A DNA stretch of 64,000 bases from Desulfobulbus propionicus (GCA_002748735.1 PDTC01000019.1:20470-84469), one strand, 5' to 3'. Positions 27,695-37,527 are shown, numbered from the stretch's first letter. Program-made: numbers and translations. The notes: a model not told the origin generated them from the sequence alone.

Positions 27695-29452
27695 CTATCG
27701 CGGCAGGCAAACTATGGCACGGGTGCCTCCATCTTCGAGACTTTCAAGACGAAAGACGCCCCCGTGGTCATCAATGATCCGCTTGACCAGGGTTAATCCC
27801 ATACCCGTACCCAGGGTTTTTGTGGTAAAAAAAGGAGTGGTCGCCTGCTCCTGCCCGACAGTCGCCAGACCTCTTCCCGAATCGGTGATGAACACACAGA
27901 CGTCTCTGTCGTTCTCAAGCAATTTCACCTCCAGCTCTCCACCATCTGGCATGGCTTCCAGGCTGTTACGGAACAGATGTGCCAGAGCCTGATACAAAAG
28001 CCGGGGATCAAGCCGTACCAGTACCTCATGCTCAGGCGTACGCAGAGAATACTCCACACCCTGCCGTTGCAGAGCGGTAAAGTGGAGCATCAACGACTTA
28101 TGCAGCAGTTTGCCTAGATCACTCATCTCGAATTCCGGCTGAGCCTGCTCGACAAAGCTAAACAGATCCTGGAGAATCCTCTCTACTTTTTCTGCCTCGG
28201 CAGCCATCATTTTCAAAAATTTTAACCAGTCCGGATCATCTGTTTTACGGGTCAGCAGTCGTGCAGTACCTCCGATGGAAGTAACAGGATTACGAATCGA
28301 ATGGGCCAGTTGCGCTGCCATATGCCCCACCGCAGAATAGCGCTCTGTCTCTACGAGAAGATCCTTGTTCTTCTCCAGCTCCTCGGTCATGGCTTCCAGC
28401 TGGGCAATTTTCGACTCCATGGCCATATACAGGCGACAATGCTCTATCGCCAGACTGGCCTGACCGGCAAAACTCTCCAGATCAATGATACGTTCTTCTG
28501 TTATCGGTGCCCGTGTAACACAATGATCGGCGATAATCACTCCCAGGGAGCGTTTCGGGGAAAAGAGCGGCACCACGACAAAGGTATCTTCCCCCAGGGT
28601 TGTCACGAGGTCGGAAGACACCTCCACATCAGCAATACCATTGACCACATTGATGGATCGCCGCTCCCGGGCTGCTCGAATAAGGATATGGTCACGCTCG
28701 TCACCGTCCACCTGTAATTTCCTGACAATACCATTGACCCTCTCGCCATTGACAATGCCGACACTGCCGGGCACAGAACTTTCTGTCTGCTCACCAAGCT
28801 CGCCACTGGGCGGTCCTATGGCCATGCGTCCCTTAAGGTGCTGATCCTGTTCGTCAAACAAGGCGAGAAAGGCCCGGTTAAACTGGAGCCCCTCCCTGGC
28901 GGTGATTCCCACGAGAAGGGCCTGAAGAATTCGATCGAGCTCCACTGGCCCCAAATGGGCAGAATTCATCTGCAAGGCAAGTTCATGGCTGAGCTGAAAG
29001 CGAAACCGGGCCTCCTCAATCTCTTTTTGGTATTGACGGTTACGAATGGAAAGCCGTCTTTTTTCCAGCACCTTACGAACCCTTTCAAGGAGCTGATCAA
29101 ACTGAACCGGCTTGGTGAGGTAATCATCAGCGCCCTTTCGTAGACAGTCTAAGGCGATCTCCAGCTTGGTCACCGCGGTGAGCATGATAACGCTTAAATC
29201 ACTGTCTCTTTTTTTCAGACGTGGCAGCAGCGCAGCACCATTGGCATCAGGCAGACCTATATCCAATAATATCAATGCAATATGCTTTTCCTCCAAACAC
29301 TTGTACAGTTCGCTGGCTGAATTTGCCGTACTGACGGCAAATCCGCACTTTTCAAGAAAATCTCTTAGCATTCCGGTAAGATCGGGATAATCATCAACGA
29401 GAAGGATGGTCTCGTTATCTTCGAGGAGCAATTCTTGAGGAAAATCTACCAT
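27695..29452 (-). CDS. Receiver-GAF-histidine kinase (receiver-first sensor kinase)
   Basis: 585 residues. The N-terminal receiver domain (about 15-130) has ILLVDDYPD, phospho-Asp in LILLDIGLPD and Lys in DYLTKPVQ. A GAF domain follows (about 175-340). The HisKA H-box is AQLAHSIRNPVTSIGG and the HATPase domain shows FRNSLEAMPDGG (N-box), DSGRGLA (G1) and TPFFTTKTLGTGMGL. ATG 29452 (MVDFPQE) is chosen. A receiver placed before the kinase suggests it is controlled by another kinase. No dedicated output regulator is adjacent. Confidence 0.88.
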   Translation of the reverse strand: MVDFPQELLLEDNETILLVDDYPDLTGMLRDFLEKCGFAVSTANSASELYKCLEEKHIALILLDIGLPDANGAALLPRLKKRDSDLSVIMLTAVTKLEIALDCLRKGADDYLTKPVQFDQLLERVRKVLEKRRLSIRNRQYQKEIEEARFRFQLSHELALQMNSAHLGPVELDRILQALLVGITAREGLQFNRAFLALFDEQDQHLKGRMAIGPPSGELGEQTESSVPGSVGIVNGERVNGIVRKLQVDGDERDHILIRAARERRSINVVNGIADVEVSSDLVTTLGEDTFVVVPLFSPKRSLGVIIADHCVTRAPITEERIIDLESFAGQASLAIEHCRLYMAMESKIAQLEAMTEELEKNKDLLVETERYSAVGHMAAQLAHSIRNPVTSIGGTARLLTRKTDDPDWLKFLKMMAAEAEKVERILQDLFSFVEQAQPEFEMSDLGKLLHKSLMLHFTALQRQGVEYSLRTPEHEVLVRLDPRLLYQALAHLFRNSLEAMPDGGELEVKLLENDRDVCVFITDSGRGLATVGQEQATTPFFTTKTLGTGMGLTLVKRIIDDHGGVFRLESLEDGGTRAIVCLPR

Positions 29453-29664
29453 GGAACACCCACCAATAGCCGCGCTGCACACCTAAGACGAGCACCTCAG
29501 ACGAGCCATCGGATGAAAAAAATGATGCTACTCTTTTACAGTTCGAAGCGGATGGTGTCAAGCAGTGGCAAAGAAAATGGTCATTGCCTTGCCACCGTGG
29601 TAATGCTAGGATGTGCTTGTCCAGAAAACAATCCTGTCTCTGGTGGTCCTCCATTTTCACATCC

Positions 29665-30084
29665 ATGAACGATTCGAAAAACTTCCACAAAGAAATCAGC
29701 GACGAAGAGCTTTTGCTGGTGATCGCCGATTTCCTCGACATGGGCCACGTCGACAACATCGTTGCCATGTTTCGCGCCGAACCCCGTTATTTCAGGTGGA
29801 CGGGCTCCCTGCTCACTGATCAACGCCTGGCCGTGCGTCTCGGCGTCTCGGTTCTTTTCGAATACCTTGTGGAAGATGTTCCCAACCAAACAGCCCTGGC
29901 CCTGGACTCTCTGGAACAAGCCCTTGCCGACGACCGTGACTGGGTGCGCGGCGAGGCCTTAACTGTGCTCGGCATCATCGGTGGTCAACGAGCTCATACC
30001 CTGATAAACGCCCATGTCAATGACCCTGCTCCATTGGTACGGGAGGTAGCAGTAGACATTCTCGAAGAGTTCGCCGATGACTGA
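29665..30084 (+). CDS. HEAT-repeat-like protein
   Basis: 139 residues from ATG 29665 (MNDSKNF). The second half shows HEAT-type paired helices: ALDSLEQALADDRDWVRGEAL and HVNDPAPLVREVAVDILEEFADD. Such small solenoids mediate protein contacts. It overlaps the DinG-type helicase start by eight bases, so the two are probably translated together and may work together. Specific function is unknown. Confidence 0.7.
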   Translation: MNDSKNFHKEISDEELLLVIADFLDMGHVDNIVAMFRAEPRYFRWTGSLLTDQRLAVRLGVSVLFEYLVEDVPNQTALALDSLEQALADDRDWVRGEALTVLGIIGGQRAHTLINAHVNDPAPLVREVAVDILEEFADD

Positions 30085-32065
30085 ACAGGACACCAGTATT
30101 CCTGCGATCTTCTCGGCAGGGGGTATTCTTGCGCGTAACCTCACAGGATACGAGACCCGAACCGGCCAGGCCGAAATGGCCGTGGCCGTGGCCGACCTCC
30201 TCGATATTGACGAGCAATCCGAGGAACACGGCCCTGCAGCCTGTCTTGTTGTCGAGGCTGAAACCGGCCTGGGTAAAACCCTTGCCTATCTGGTACCGGC
30301 AGCCCTCAGCGGCCGCAGGGTAGTGATCTCCACCAATACCCGCAATCTCCAGGATCAGATCCTCGAACGGGAGCTCCCCCTGATCCATCGCCTTATCGAT
30401 CCAGAGCTACGTGCCATGTGTATCAAGGGCCGCCAGAACTACCTCTGCCTGCACCGTTGGCACCAGTACCGCTCTGCCCGTCAGGATATGCTCTTCGATG
30501 ACAAGCTGGTCGGCCGCATTGATGACTGGCTGAAAGAGACAGTCTACGCGGAACGCTCGGAGCTCCCCTGGTTATCGACGGCTTCGCCGGTCTGGCAGCG
30601 CATCAACAGTCAGTCTCACCTCTGCCTGGGCAATGACTGCCTGCACGCCAGCCACTGTCACCTCAATCGGCTCCGCCAAGATGCCGCAACGTGCAGACTG
30701 CTGATCGTCAACCATCACCTGTTGTTTGCTGATCTCGCTGTCCGACGCTCTGGTCACGGCGAGGTGCTTCCCCGTTACGAAGCCGTGATCTTTGATGAAG
30801 CCCACCATGTGGAAAATGTGGCCACCACCTTTTTTGGGCAGAGCTTTTCCCGCTACCAGCTACTCGACCTGTTACATGATATGGAACGCAGCGCCCTGGC
30901 CGATCTTGGCGCATCAGCCCAGCAAAAAGTACAACAACAGACCGCTGAACTGGCCGGGCTGCTTGAACGGTTCATCGCCCTCTTTCCCGCCAATCCAGGG
31001 CGCCACCACCTCTCCCCCATTTTAACGGAAAATCAGGAGGTAGCTTCGCTGGCGGCAACAATGGCCGCTGCCATTCGAACACTGGGCGAACTGAGCAGAT
31101 CACTGCGGGGAGCCGAACCGTGGGAGCAGTACGAGCTGCGGACCATTGATCTTGCCGAGCGCCTCGAGCTGATCACCACCGAAGAGTTCACCGACATGGA
31201 TGAAGCGGAAGCCCGGCATACCCGCTGGTACGAGCGCACCGGCAAACGGGCAAACTTGACCCTGTCGCTCACGCCCATTGAGGTGCAGGAGTATTTACAG
31301 GAAACCCTCTTCGACAAGCTCCGGGCCTGTGTGTTCACCTCCGCGACCCTCTCGGCAGCCGGAAAATTCAACTATTTTCTCTCACGGCTGGGACTTCCGG
31401 AAGAGACCGTCCAGCTCCGTTTTCCCTCACCGTTCGATTACCGCAACCGCAGCCTGATCTACCTGCCGCCCAGCAACTTTCCCGAACCCAATGCACCGAG
31501 CGCGGTCCAGGCCCTCCACGAACAGATGAAGAAGCTTATCGACCTTGCCGGAGGCCGGACCCTGGGCCTATTCACCTCTTTTTCGGCAATGGACAAAGCT
31601 GCTGCAGCCCTGGCTGACTCCTTGCACTATCCCCTGCTGGTCCAGGGAGAGATGCCAAGAAAGCAGTTGCTGGACCGTTTCATCACCGAAGAAAACTCGG
31701 TGCTTTTTGGCGTTGCCAGCTTCTGGGAGGGTGTTGATGTGCCCGGTCCGGCACTGCGTCTGGTGATTATCGATAAATTACCGTTTGAAGTCCCCAGCGA
31801 CCCTGTTATTATGGCGCGAATTAACAAGATGAAAGCTGCAGGCGGAAACCCCTTTTTCGATTTTCAGGTGCCCCGGGCTATCCTCGGGATGCGCCAGGGA
31901 GTGGGGCGTCTGATGCGAACCTCCACGGACCTCGGCGTTATCGCCCTTATGGATGTTCGCCTGCGAACCAAGGGGTATGGCCGACGATTTCTGCAAAGCC
32001 TGCCACCTGCCCCTGTCTGTCAAACCCTTGCTGAGGTTGCTCAATTCTTCAAGCACCATGCCTGA
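30077..32065 (+). CDS. dinG: DinG/XPD-family ATP-dependent DNA helicase
   Basis: 662 residues. Walker A EAETGLGKT (about 60-68), Walker B/DEAH in AVIFDEAHHVEN, and the C-terminal helicase motif VASFWEGVDVPG and RQGVGRLMRTSTD. Cysteines in MCIKGRQNYLC and HLCLGNDCLHASHC fit the four-Cys iron-sulfur cluster domain of XPD-like 5'-3' helicases. It probably unwinds R-loops, forks or repair intermediates. It overlaps the HEAT gene and the prenyl synthase gene. Confidence 0.9.
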   Translation: MTEQDTSIPAIFSAGGILARNLTGYETRTGQAEMAVAVADLLDIDEQSEEHGPAACLVVEAETGLGKTLAYLVPAALSGRRVVISTNTRNLQDQILERELPLIHRLIDPELRAMCIKGRQNYLCLHRWHQYRSARQDMLFDDKLVGRIDDWLKETVYAERSELPWLSTASPVWQRINSQSHLCLGNDCLHASHCHLNRLRQDAATCRLLIVNHHLLFADLAVRRSGHGEVLPRYEAVIFDEAHHVENVATTFFGQSFSRYQLLDLLHDMERSALADLGASAQQKVQQQTAELAGLLERFIALFPANPGRHHLSPILTENQEVASLAATMAAAIRTLGELSRSLRGAEPWEQYELRTIDLAERLELITTEEFTDMDEAEARHTRWYERTGKRANLTLSLTPIEVQEYLQETLFDKLRACVFTSATLSAAGKFNYFLSRLGLPEETVQLRFPSPFDYRNRSLIYLPPSNFPEPNAPSAVQALHEQMKKLIDLAGGRTLGLFTSFSAMDKAAAALADSLHYPLLVQGEMPRKQLLDRFITEENSVLFGVASFWEGVDVPGPALRLVIIDKLPFEVPSDPVIMARINKMKAAGGNPFFDFQVPRAILGMRQGVGRLMRTSTDLGVIALMDVRLRTKGYGRRFLQSLPPAPVCQTLAEVAQFFKHHA

Positions 32066-33050
32066 ACATCTTTCCACACTCTTACAAGCCCGTGCCAGGG
32101 AGACCGCTACACGCCTGGAGCAGCACATCCGGGTCGATCTTGCCAGCGCCCTGGCTAACGCTGACCCTCTCTTGCCTGAAGTACTGGCATACGCACTCAT
32201 GGGAGGCGGCAAGCGAATCCGTCCACTGCTGGTGATACTTTCAGCCAGGGCCTGCGGTAGTGAGGCTACAGAGATCTGGCAGCTGGCCTGCGCCCTGGAG
32301 TACCTGCATGTCGCCACGCTGATCCATGACGACGTCCTTGATCATGCCGCTCTGCGGCGCGGCCGCGACTCGGTGGTAGCTCGTTACGGCATGGCTACGG
32401 CCATCCTCTGCGGTGACTGGCTGCATGCCCGGAGCATGTATCTGGTGGGACGACTCACCGGGGACAAAGGGCTCGAACTCTTTTGCTCGGCCACACAGGC
32501 GATGGTCGATGGTGAGTTTCTCCAGCTCCGCCACTGTGCAGATGTGCACACCAGTGAAGAGCGATACATGCGCATCATCCACTGCAAAACTGCCGGACTC
32601 ATCAGTTGTACCTGCGGTCTGGGCGCCTTGTACGCAAAAGCTGACCCGTCGAAAAGCCGGGCCTTAAAAGAGTATGGGCATCTCCTCGGAACCGCCTTCC
32701 AGGTGGTGGACGACCTCCTCGATTACCTGGGTGACACCTTGACAGGCAAGACCATCGGCAATGATTTCCGAGAAGGCAAGATAACCCTGCCGGTGATCCG
32801 CGCCCTGCAGGCCGCCAATCCCGAGGAGCAGCAACAGCTTGAAGCACTCCTCACCTCCAGAGGCGAGGATCCCGGACAACTGGAAGCTGTACGAGGGTAC
32901 ATTGCGCAGCTGGGCGGATTTGACGCTGCGCGTAACGAAGCCCGGGCCCTGGTTGACGCCGCCATCAGCGAACTTGCCCTCCTCCCGGACAGTGAAGAAA
33001 AACACCTACTCGAAGGCCTGGGAGTCTATGTTCTCAACCGTAAAAAATAA
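32058..33050 (+). CDS. Trans-isoprenyl diphosphate synthase (octaprenyl-type polyprenyl synthetase)
   Basis: 330 residues from ATG 32058, which overlaps the dinG stop. The two Asp-rich motifs are present: first in LIHDDVLDHA and second in FQVVDDLLDYLGD. MGGGKRIRPLLVIL is the conserved substrate region. It condenses isopentenyl diphosphate units, probably to make the long side chain of menaquinone. Small residues (Val/Ala) around the first motif fit a long-chain product. IspH, an upstream pathway enzyme, is two genes downstream. Confidence 0.92.
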   Translation: MPEHLSTLLQARARETATRLEQHIRVDLASALANADPLLPEVLAYALMGGGKRIRPLLVILSARACGSEATEIWQLACALEYLHVATLIHDDVLDHAALRRGRDSVVARYGMATAILCGDWLHARSMYLVGRLTGDKGLELFCSATQAMVDGEFLQLRHCADVHTSEERYMRIIHCKTAGLISCTCGLGALYAKADPSKSRALKEYGHLLGTAFQVVDDLLDYLGDTLTGKTIGNDFREGKITLPVIRALQAANPEEQQQLEALLTSRGEDPGQLEAVRGYIAQLGGFDAARNEARALVDAAISELALLPDSEEKHLLEGLGVYVLNRKK

Positions 33051-34017
33051 CACACCTGGTCCGGTACAGCCCCTGCTACTGGCCCTCATCCTGCTCCTCT
33101 GTCCGGCAGGCTGTCACCAGACAGATTCTGGAGCCCCCAGTATCGATCCGGCCCTGGAAGCTGTTCAGGCGGACGACTCGAGTATGAACGTCGATGACAG
33201 CGCCGAGGTAAGGGTGCTCCCGCCCATAGAGGAAACCTTCATCCCAGGGGAAGCTGCACCAATTATCGCGGCCCAGCAGACCAAAAAGGTCGTTAAAAAA
33301 ACTCTGCCGCGTGTTGCCATTATCATTGATGATATGGGGTATCATCGTGATATTGGAGAGGCCCTGTTGGAACTGGATATGGATATCTCCTTCAGCTTCC
33401 TTCCCTGCGCACCACTGACCAGGGAGCACGAAAAAAAAGCCTATGAACTGGGCCATGATGTACTGGTTCACCTGCCCATGCAGCCAAAAAACACAGCAAC
33501 CGATCCTGGGCCAGGAGCCCTGCTCGTGAATCAGAGCGAGGAGGAACTCTCTGCAGTGACACATCAGCTCCTGGACGGTGTTCCCCACGCCACCGGTGCC
33601 AACAACCACATGGGATCACTGTTCACCGAGCAGCGGGAGGCCATGCGTTCAGTACTTCGGGTCCTCCGCCAGCGCGGGTTTTTCTTTATCGATTCCTTTA
33701 CCAGCGCCGCTTCCACTGGCCTGGAAGAGGCCCGTCTCATGGGGATACCCTGCGAACGCCGCCACATCTTTCTTGACAATAAACAAGAGACCACCAAGAT
33801 CTGTGAACAACTGCAACACCTGGCAACGCTTGCCCGACAGCAGGGGCAGGCCATTGGCATTGGCCATCCCTATCAAACCACCCTGAATGCGCTTACCGAC
33901 TGTGCGTCTCTCCTGGACGGTGTACAAGTGGTTCCCGTACACATGTTACTGCCACCACCACCGACACTCTCCGATGACCAACAGCAACCGGCCCTCGTGG
34001 AACGATTTCACCCATGA
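33028..34017 (+). CDS. YibQ-type divergent polysaccharide deacetylase, probable lipoprotein
   Basis: 329 residues from ATG 33028, inside the end of the prenyl synthase gene. A hydrophobic leader LLLALILLLCPAGC suggests a lipoprotein signal (lipobox PAGC, slightly non-standard). The catalytic-like domain has VAIIIDDMGYH, VLVHLPMQP, GANNHMGSLFTE and FFIDSFTSA, the signature of the YibQ/DUF610 branch of the NodB fold. It probably acts on envelope glycans in the periplasm. The substrate is unknown. Confidence 0.82.
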   Translation: MFSTVKNNTPGPVQPLLLALILLLCPAGCHQTDSGAPSIDPALEAVQADDSSMNVDDSAEVRVLPPIEETFIPGEAAPIIAAQQTKKVVKKTLPRVAIIIDDMGYHRDIGEALLELDMDISFSFLPCAPLTREHEKKAYELGHDVLVHLPMQPKNTATDPGPGALLVNQSEEELSAVTHQLLDGVPHATGANNHMGSLFTEQREAMRSVLRVLRQRGFFFIDSFTSAASTGLEEARLMGIPCERRHIFLDNKQETTKICEQLQHLATLARQQGQAIGIGHPYQTTLNALTDCASLLDGVQVVPVHMLLPPPPTLSDDQQQPALVERFHP

Positions 34018-34055
34018 GGACAGCACCAGCAGTAAAACCTTAACGGATCTCGATC

Positions 34056-35006
34056 ATGGAGCTTTTTCTTGCCCGCCCCCGAGGTTTTTGTGCCGGTGTC
34101 AACCGCGCCATTGCCGTGGTGCACAAGGCACTGGACCGCTATAACGCTCCAGTGTATGTGCTGCACGAAATTGTCCACAATACCCATGTCATTGCCGAGC
34201 TCACCAAACGGGGGGCTGTTTTTGTGGAACACCTCACCGATATCCCCAAGGGAGCGATAGCCATATTCAGCGCTCACGGCGTCAGCCGCGCCGTGGTAGC
34301 CGAGGCAAAAGGCATAGGCCTGCATACCATCAACGCCACCTGTCCCCTGGTCTCCAGGGTCCACCGTCGGGTCCGTCGGCTTAACCGAGCCGGGTGCGAT
34401 GTCCTGGTTATCGGGCATAAGGGGCATCCCGAGGTCGTAGGGACCTGTGGTCACGCCGATGGTGCAGTCCACGTGATCTCGACGCCGGAAGAGGTCTATC
34501 GCCTCAAGGTACAACACCCGGAACGGGTGGGCTACGTCACCCAGACCACCCTCAGTGTCGACGATACCCGGGAAATCCTCGCTGCTGTTCACGCCCGCTT
34601 CCCCAATATCAGGGAACCGGAACGTACTGACATCTGCTATGCAACCACCAATCGCCAGGCAGCTGTACGCCGACTCGCCGAACAGGTGGATCTGGTACTC
34701 ATCGTTGGCTCCCGCAACAGCTCTAACTCCAACAGGCTCCGGGAAGCGGCTCACCTCATGGGGACACCTGCCTACCTCATCGATGATGCCAGTGAAATTG
34801 ACGACAGCTGGCTGGACGGTATCAGCCGGGTCGGTATCAGTGCCGGTGCCTCAGCACCAGAGCACCTGGTAACCGGCGTCATCGGCCGCCTGCAGGAGCA
34901 AGGCGCCGGAGAACCCGTGGAAATGGAAGGAGAGCAGGAAAACATCAGCTTTATCGTTCCGGAGCTCGAGGAGATACCTGGAAAACAACGAAAAAACGGG
35001 GGCTGA
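34056..35006 (+). CDS. ispH: 4-hydroxy-3-methylbut-2-enyl diphosphate reductase
   Basis: 316 residues of the last MEP-pathway enzyme, which makes IPP and DMAPP. The three cluster-ligand cysteines are in RPRGFCAGVNRA, INATCPLVSRVH and DICYATTNRQ. LHEIVHNTHV and GSRNSSNSNRL are also diagnostic. It carries a charged C-terminal tail after the core. It is probably co-transcribed with the prenyl synthase and YibQ genes (38-base gap). Confidence 0.96.
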   Translation: MELFLARPRGFCAGVNRAIAVVHKALDRYNAPVYVLHEIVHNTHVIAELTKRGAVFVEHLTDIPKGAIAIFSAHGVSRAVVAEAKGIGLHTINATCPLVSRVHRRVRRLNRAGCDVLVIGHKGHPEVVGTCGHADGAVHVISTPEEVYRLKVQHPERVGYVTQTTLSVDDTREILAAVHARFPNIREPERTDICYATTNRQAAVRRLAEQVDLVLIVGSRNSSNSNRLREAAHLMGTPAYLIDDASEIDDSWLDGISRVGISAGASAPEHLVTGVIGRLQEQGAGEPVEMEGEQENISFIVPELEEIPGKQRKNGG

Positions 35007-35088
35007 AAAGGGAGAGATATCTGGTGGCCATGGCAGGGCCTGACGACGTTGAGTGGCACCCCAGGACAGACAGACATACCGGACCAGC

Positions 35089-36270
35089 CTACTCCCTGAA
35101 GAGCTCTCCCTGATTGGCCCGTGACCAAAGTTCAAGAATGGTCATTGTCGCCAAGGCACACCGCTCCGGCAGGCTCTGCCGGACCATGTACTCCCGATCA
35201 CTGTGATCCTGGTCACCGATGGGCCCCAGGCCGTCAAGTACAGGTGTGCCGCTGGCGGCAATGATATTGGCGTCGGAGACACCAGAACGAAACTCTTCCA
35301 CCACATGCTGACCGAGAGTACCTGCCTGCTCAGCCACCAAGGAAAAAAGGTATCTGTTAGGCGCTGTCTGCTCCATGGGCAGCCGGCTTGTCTCGGCTTC
35401 AACAACAAGCCGGGTATCAGGATTTTTTGGGGACAGCACCTTGTGAAGACGTGCCTCCAGGGCAACAGCTGCCGCTGAATCCTTCACCCGGGTATCAACC
35501 AACGCCACTGCCCGCTCTGGAATAGTAGTAGGGCCGATACCTCCTTCCACTCGACCGACATTAAGGGTAATTCCCTGTCCGGGATCATTGAGTGCCTCGA
35601 GGGCAATGATGGCGTGAGCAAGGGCAAGCAACGCGCTGGGCTTAGGGCCAGGCTTGGCAAAGGCGGCATGGCCGGCCCTGCCAAAGGCTTCCACCCGGTA
35701 ACCGATCTTCCCCTTACGACCGGTTACAATTCCCCCTCCCAGACCGCCGCACTCAAAAATCAGACCACACTGTGCCTTTTCGGCCTCCCTGGTGATAAGC
35801 TCCCGTGAATCGAGGCTACCGGTTTCCTCATCGCTGTTACAGATGAAAATCACCGGAATACGGGCCAAGAGCCCTGTCCGATGCAGGGCCAGCAACGCCT
35901 GCACAGCCACCACCAGGCCGCCCTTCATGTCGATGACTCCGGGCCCACGAACCAGCTCCCCTTCTTCCCGGTACGTTTTAAAGGGTGAATCAGGAGGAAA
36001 GACCGTATCCATGTGACCAACAAGGAGGATGGGGCGCACACCAGTACCAGTGCAGGCAGGCGAACGGAACACCAGGTGATCACCGACGGTCGACGAAGAC
36101 CTCACTTCCAGCTGCATGGCAGTAGCCGCCAGGGCTGAAGCCATGGCCCGTCCCACCCGGTTGACCCCCTCGATATTGTTGGTGTGGCTCTGCAGCTCGA
36201 CCAGCTCCTTGAGTAAGGCAAACTGGCCTTCCCGGGCACGTTCCAAGAAAGAGAGAATCCGCTGACGCAT
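35089..36270 (-). CDS. M20-family metallopeptidase (glutamate carboxypeptidase-type)
   Basis: 393 residues. Zinc-site motifs: LLVGHMDTVFP (His, catalytic Asp), GPGVIDMKGG (bridging Asp), CNSDEETGS (Glu catalytic/ligand) and a late DQDHSDREY region. The central lid dimerisation domain contains GRAGHAAFAKPG. It probably cleaves a C-terminal glutamate or another amino acid from small peptides or conjugates. It converges on ispH with 82 bases between. It is not closely similar to the other M20 gene in this window. Confidence 0.85.
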   Translation of the reverse strand: MRQRILSFLERAREGQFALLKELVELQSHTNNIEGVNRVGRAMASALAATAMQLEVRSSSTVGDHLVFRSPACTGTGVRPILLVGHMDTVFPPDSPFKTYREEGELVRGPGVIDMKGGLVVAVQALLALHRTGLLARIPVIFICNSDEETGSLDSRELITREAEKAQCGLIFECGGLGGGIVTGRKGKIGYRVEAFGRAGHAAFAKPGPKPSALLALAHAIIALEALNDPGQGITLNVGRVEGGIGPTTIPERAVALVDTRVKDSAAAVALEARLHKVLSPKNPDTRLVVEAETSRLPMEQTAPNRYLFSLVAEQAGTLGQHVVEEFRSGVSDANIIAASGTPVLDGLGPIGDQDHSDREYMVRQSLPERCALATMTILELWSRANQGELFRE

Positions 36271-36323
36271 TATCAGTCACCATACCGAGAAAAGGCGATC
36301 AGCCATGTACAGACGAGGAGACG

Positions 36324-36660
36324 TCAAGGTAATGGACCCTCCTGGCCATTCAAGGGCTTAGGCAACGTACAGGCAATGCCCTTAACACTGACCACATTGT
36401 TGTAGTGCAGGAGAATCTTTTCGCTGGCTGCAGCAATATAGCGGAGAAGAGCGTCGCCGACAATGTTGGTGCACATGGATTCGACCATGTCGTGCTCACC
36501 TTAAGCGGCACCCGGAAATGGGCCAACTGCAGATGAGGCAGCTACAGTTAAAAGGTATAAGGCCGGCACAGGCCTCCTGCATGTTCTCGTAGCGCTGCGT
36601 CTTCACAGAGGTATCATCAATTCCCTTGAGCAGGACCGCCTGAGTAAAAGCACTGCAGTC
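36324..36660 (-). pseudogene. Degenerate KamA/EpmB-like radical SAM fragment
   Basis: Reading the minus strand from 36660, one frame gives FTQAVLLKGIDDT, matching the LNSQAVLLKGIND block of lysine 2,3-aminomutase-type enzymes. A second frame gives LQLAHFRVPL, matching the conserved (A/S)HFR(V/T) block about 30 residues later. A third frame continues open to 36324 with no clear homology. Frameshifts separate the pieces, and the radical SAM CxxxCxxC part is absent. It is a decayed tail, not a functional gene. Confidence 0.42.
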
Positions 36661-37313
36661 ACCCAGTCAGAGATATTGTGGAGGAGTTCCGGATTTTTTT
36701 GGGTACTGCCCTTTGTCAGTTGGCCAGTGCCAAGTGTCTCCCCCATGAGAGACAGTACAGTCTCTCATGTACGGGCCATTATCCATTACGGCTTAACATT
36801 ATTGCAAAAATTTAAACAAGTTACTCGTACTCCCGCCCTCAAACGTTGTCAACCCTTTGTTCCTCACCGACGCGATGATCACCACCGTATGGCAAATCTG
36901 GTACACTGACGTGGATCCCTTTGACAAACAATGCATTAGACATGACTAAAAAATAATGGTATTGAATACGCAGTAACCGCTCTACCAACGACAAGTACCG
37001 TCGGATTTATGATAATGTTACCACTCAGTGACACCGAGCTGTTCTTCGGCTCTTTTTACAGAGTAGCGCTAACAGCGAATTCCGGCGAACGCAGCGCGCC
37101 GGAACAAGAAATCAGGTGAAATTGACAGCAAAATTTTGTATATTTTAGACATGATCCATGTGGGTGGCGTACAGTTTATCGGTAAAGGAAGCTGAGGCAA
37201 TCTCGACCACATGACACCGATCTTATCGTGTGATTTCATGGTTACCAGATCGAAATTTTTGATCGCTTTGACACCATCGAATCCAGTAACTCTAACCCCG
37301 GAAGGAGGTACAT
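36661..37313. other. Intergenic region upstream of the YeiH-type operon with inverted repeats
   Basis: No gene supported. It holds the 10-bp inverted repeat at 36744-36769 and a hairpin at 37080-37104 (TTCCGGCG / CGCCGGAA, 9-base loop). TTGACA occurs at 37268-37273, but no good -10 follows. GGAAGGAGG lies just before the ATG at 37314. The operon promoter is presumably within the last 250 bases. Confidence 0.4.
36744..36769. repeat. Perfect 10-bp inverted repeat
   Basis: CATGAGAGAC and GTCTCTCATG flank the 6-base spacer AGTACA. No T-run follows, so an operator-type or mobile-element-end origin is more likely than a terminator. Confidence 0.5.
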
Positions 37314-37520
37314 ATGGCACAAGATCAAATGAGTGAAGCTGACATCAAAAAAGCTGCAGAGACCGGAACATTAACAGAAGACATGGATGTTGACAGCGCT
37401 CTCGAAGGAGCGGAACCTTGGGAACCCATTGAGACCAAGCTCTGCCTTTACTCCTTTCTTGCTGCTGCCGTCGCCCTGGTTATCGGGCTCATCCTGGTGC
37501 CAACGTCAATTTTCCATTAA
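37314..37520 (+). CDS. Small single-pass membrane protein, exporter-associated
   Basis: 68 residues: an acidic N-terminal half (about 1-40) and one C-terminal membrane helix LYSFLAAAVALVIGLILVPTS. An excellent ribosome site (GGAAGGAGG) precedes the ATG. It is the first gene of the set ending in the YeiH-type transporter and is probably an accessory subunit. I do not recognise a named family. Confidence 0.72.
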   Translation: MAQDQMSEADIKKAAETGTLTEDMDVDSALEGAEPWEPIETKLCLYSFLAAAVALVIGLILVPTSIFH

Positions 37521-37527
37521 AACTACC

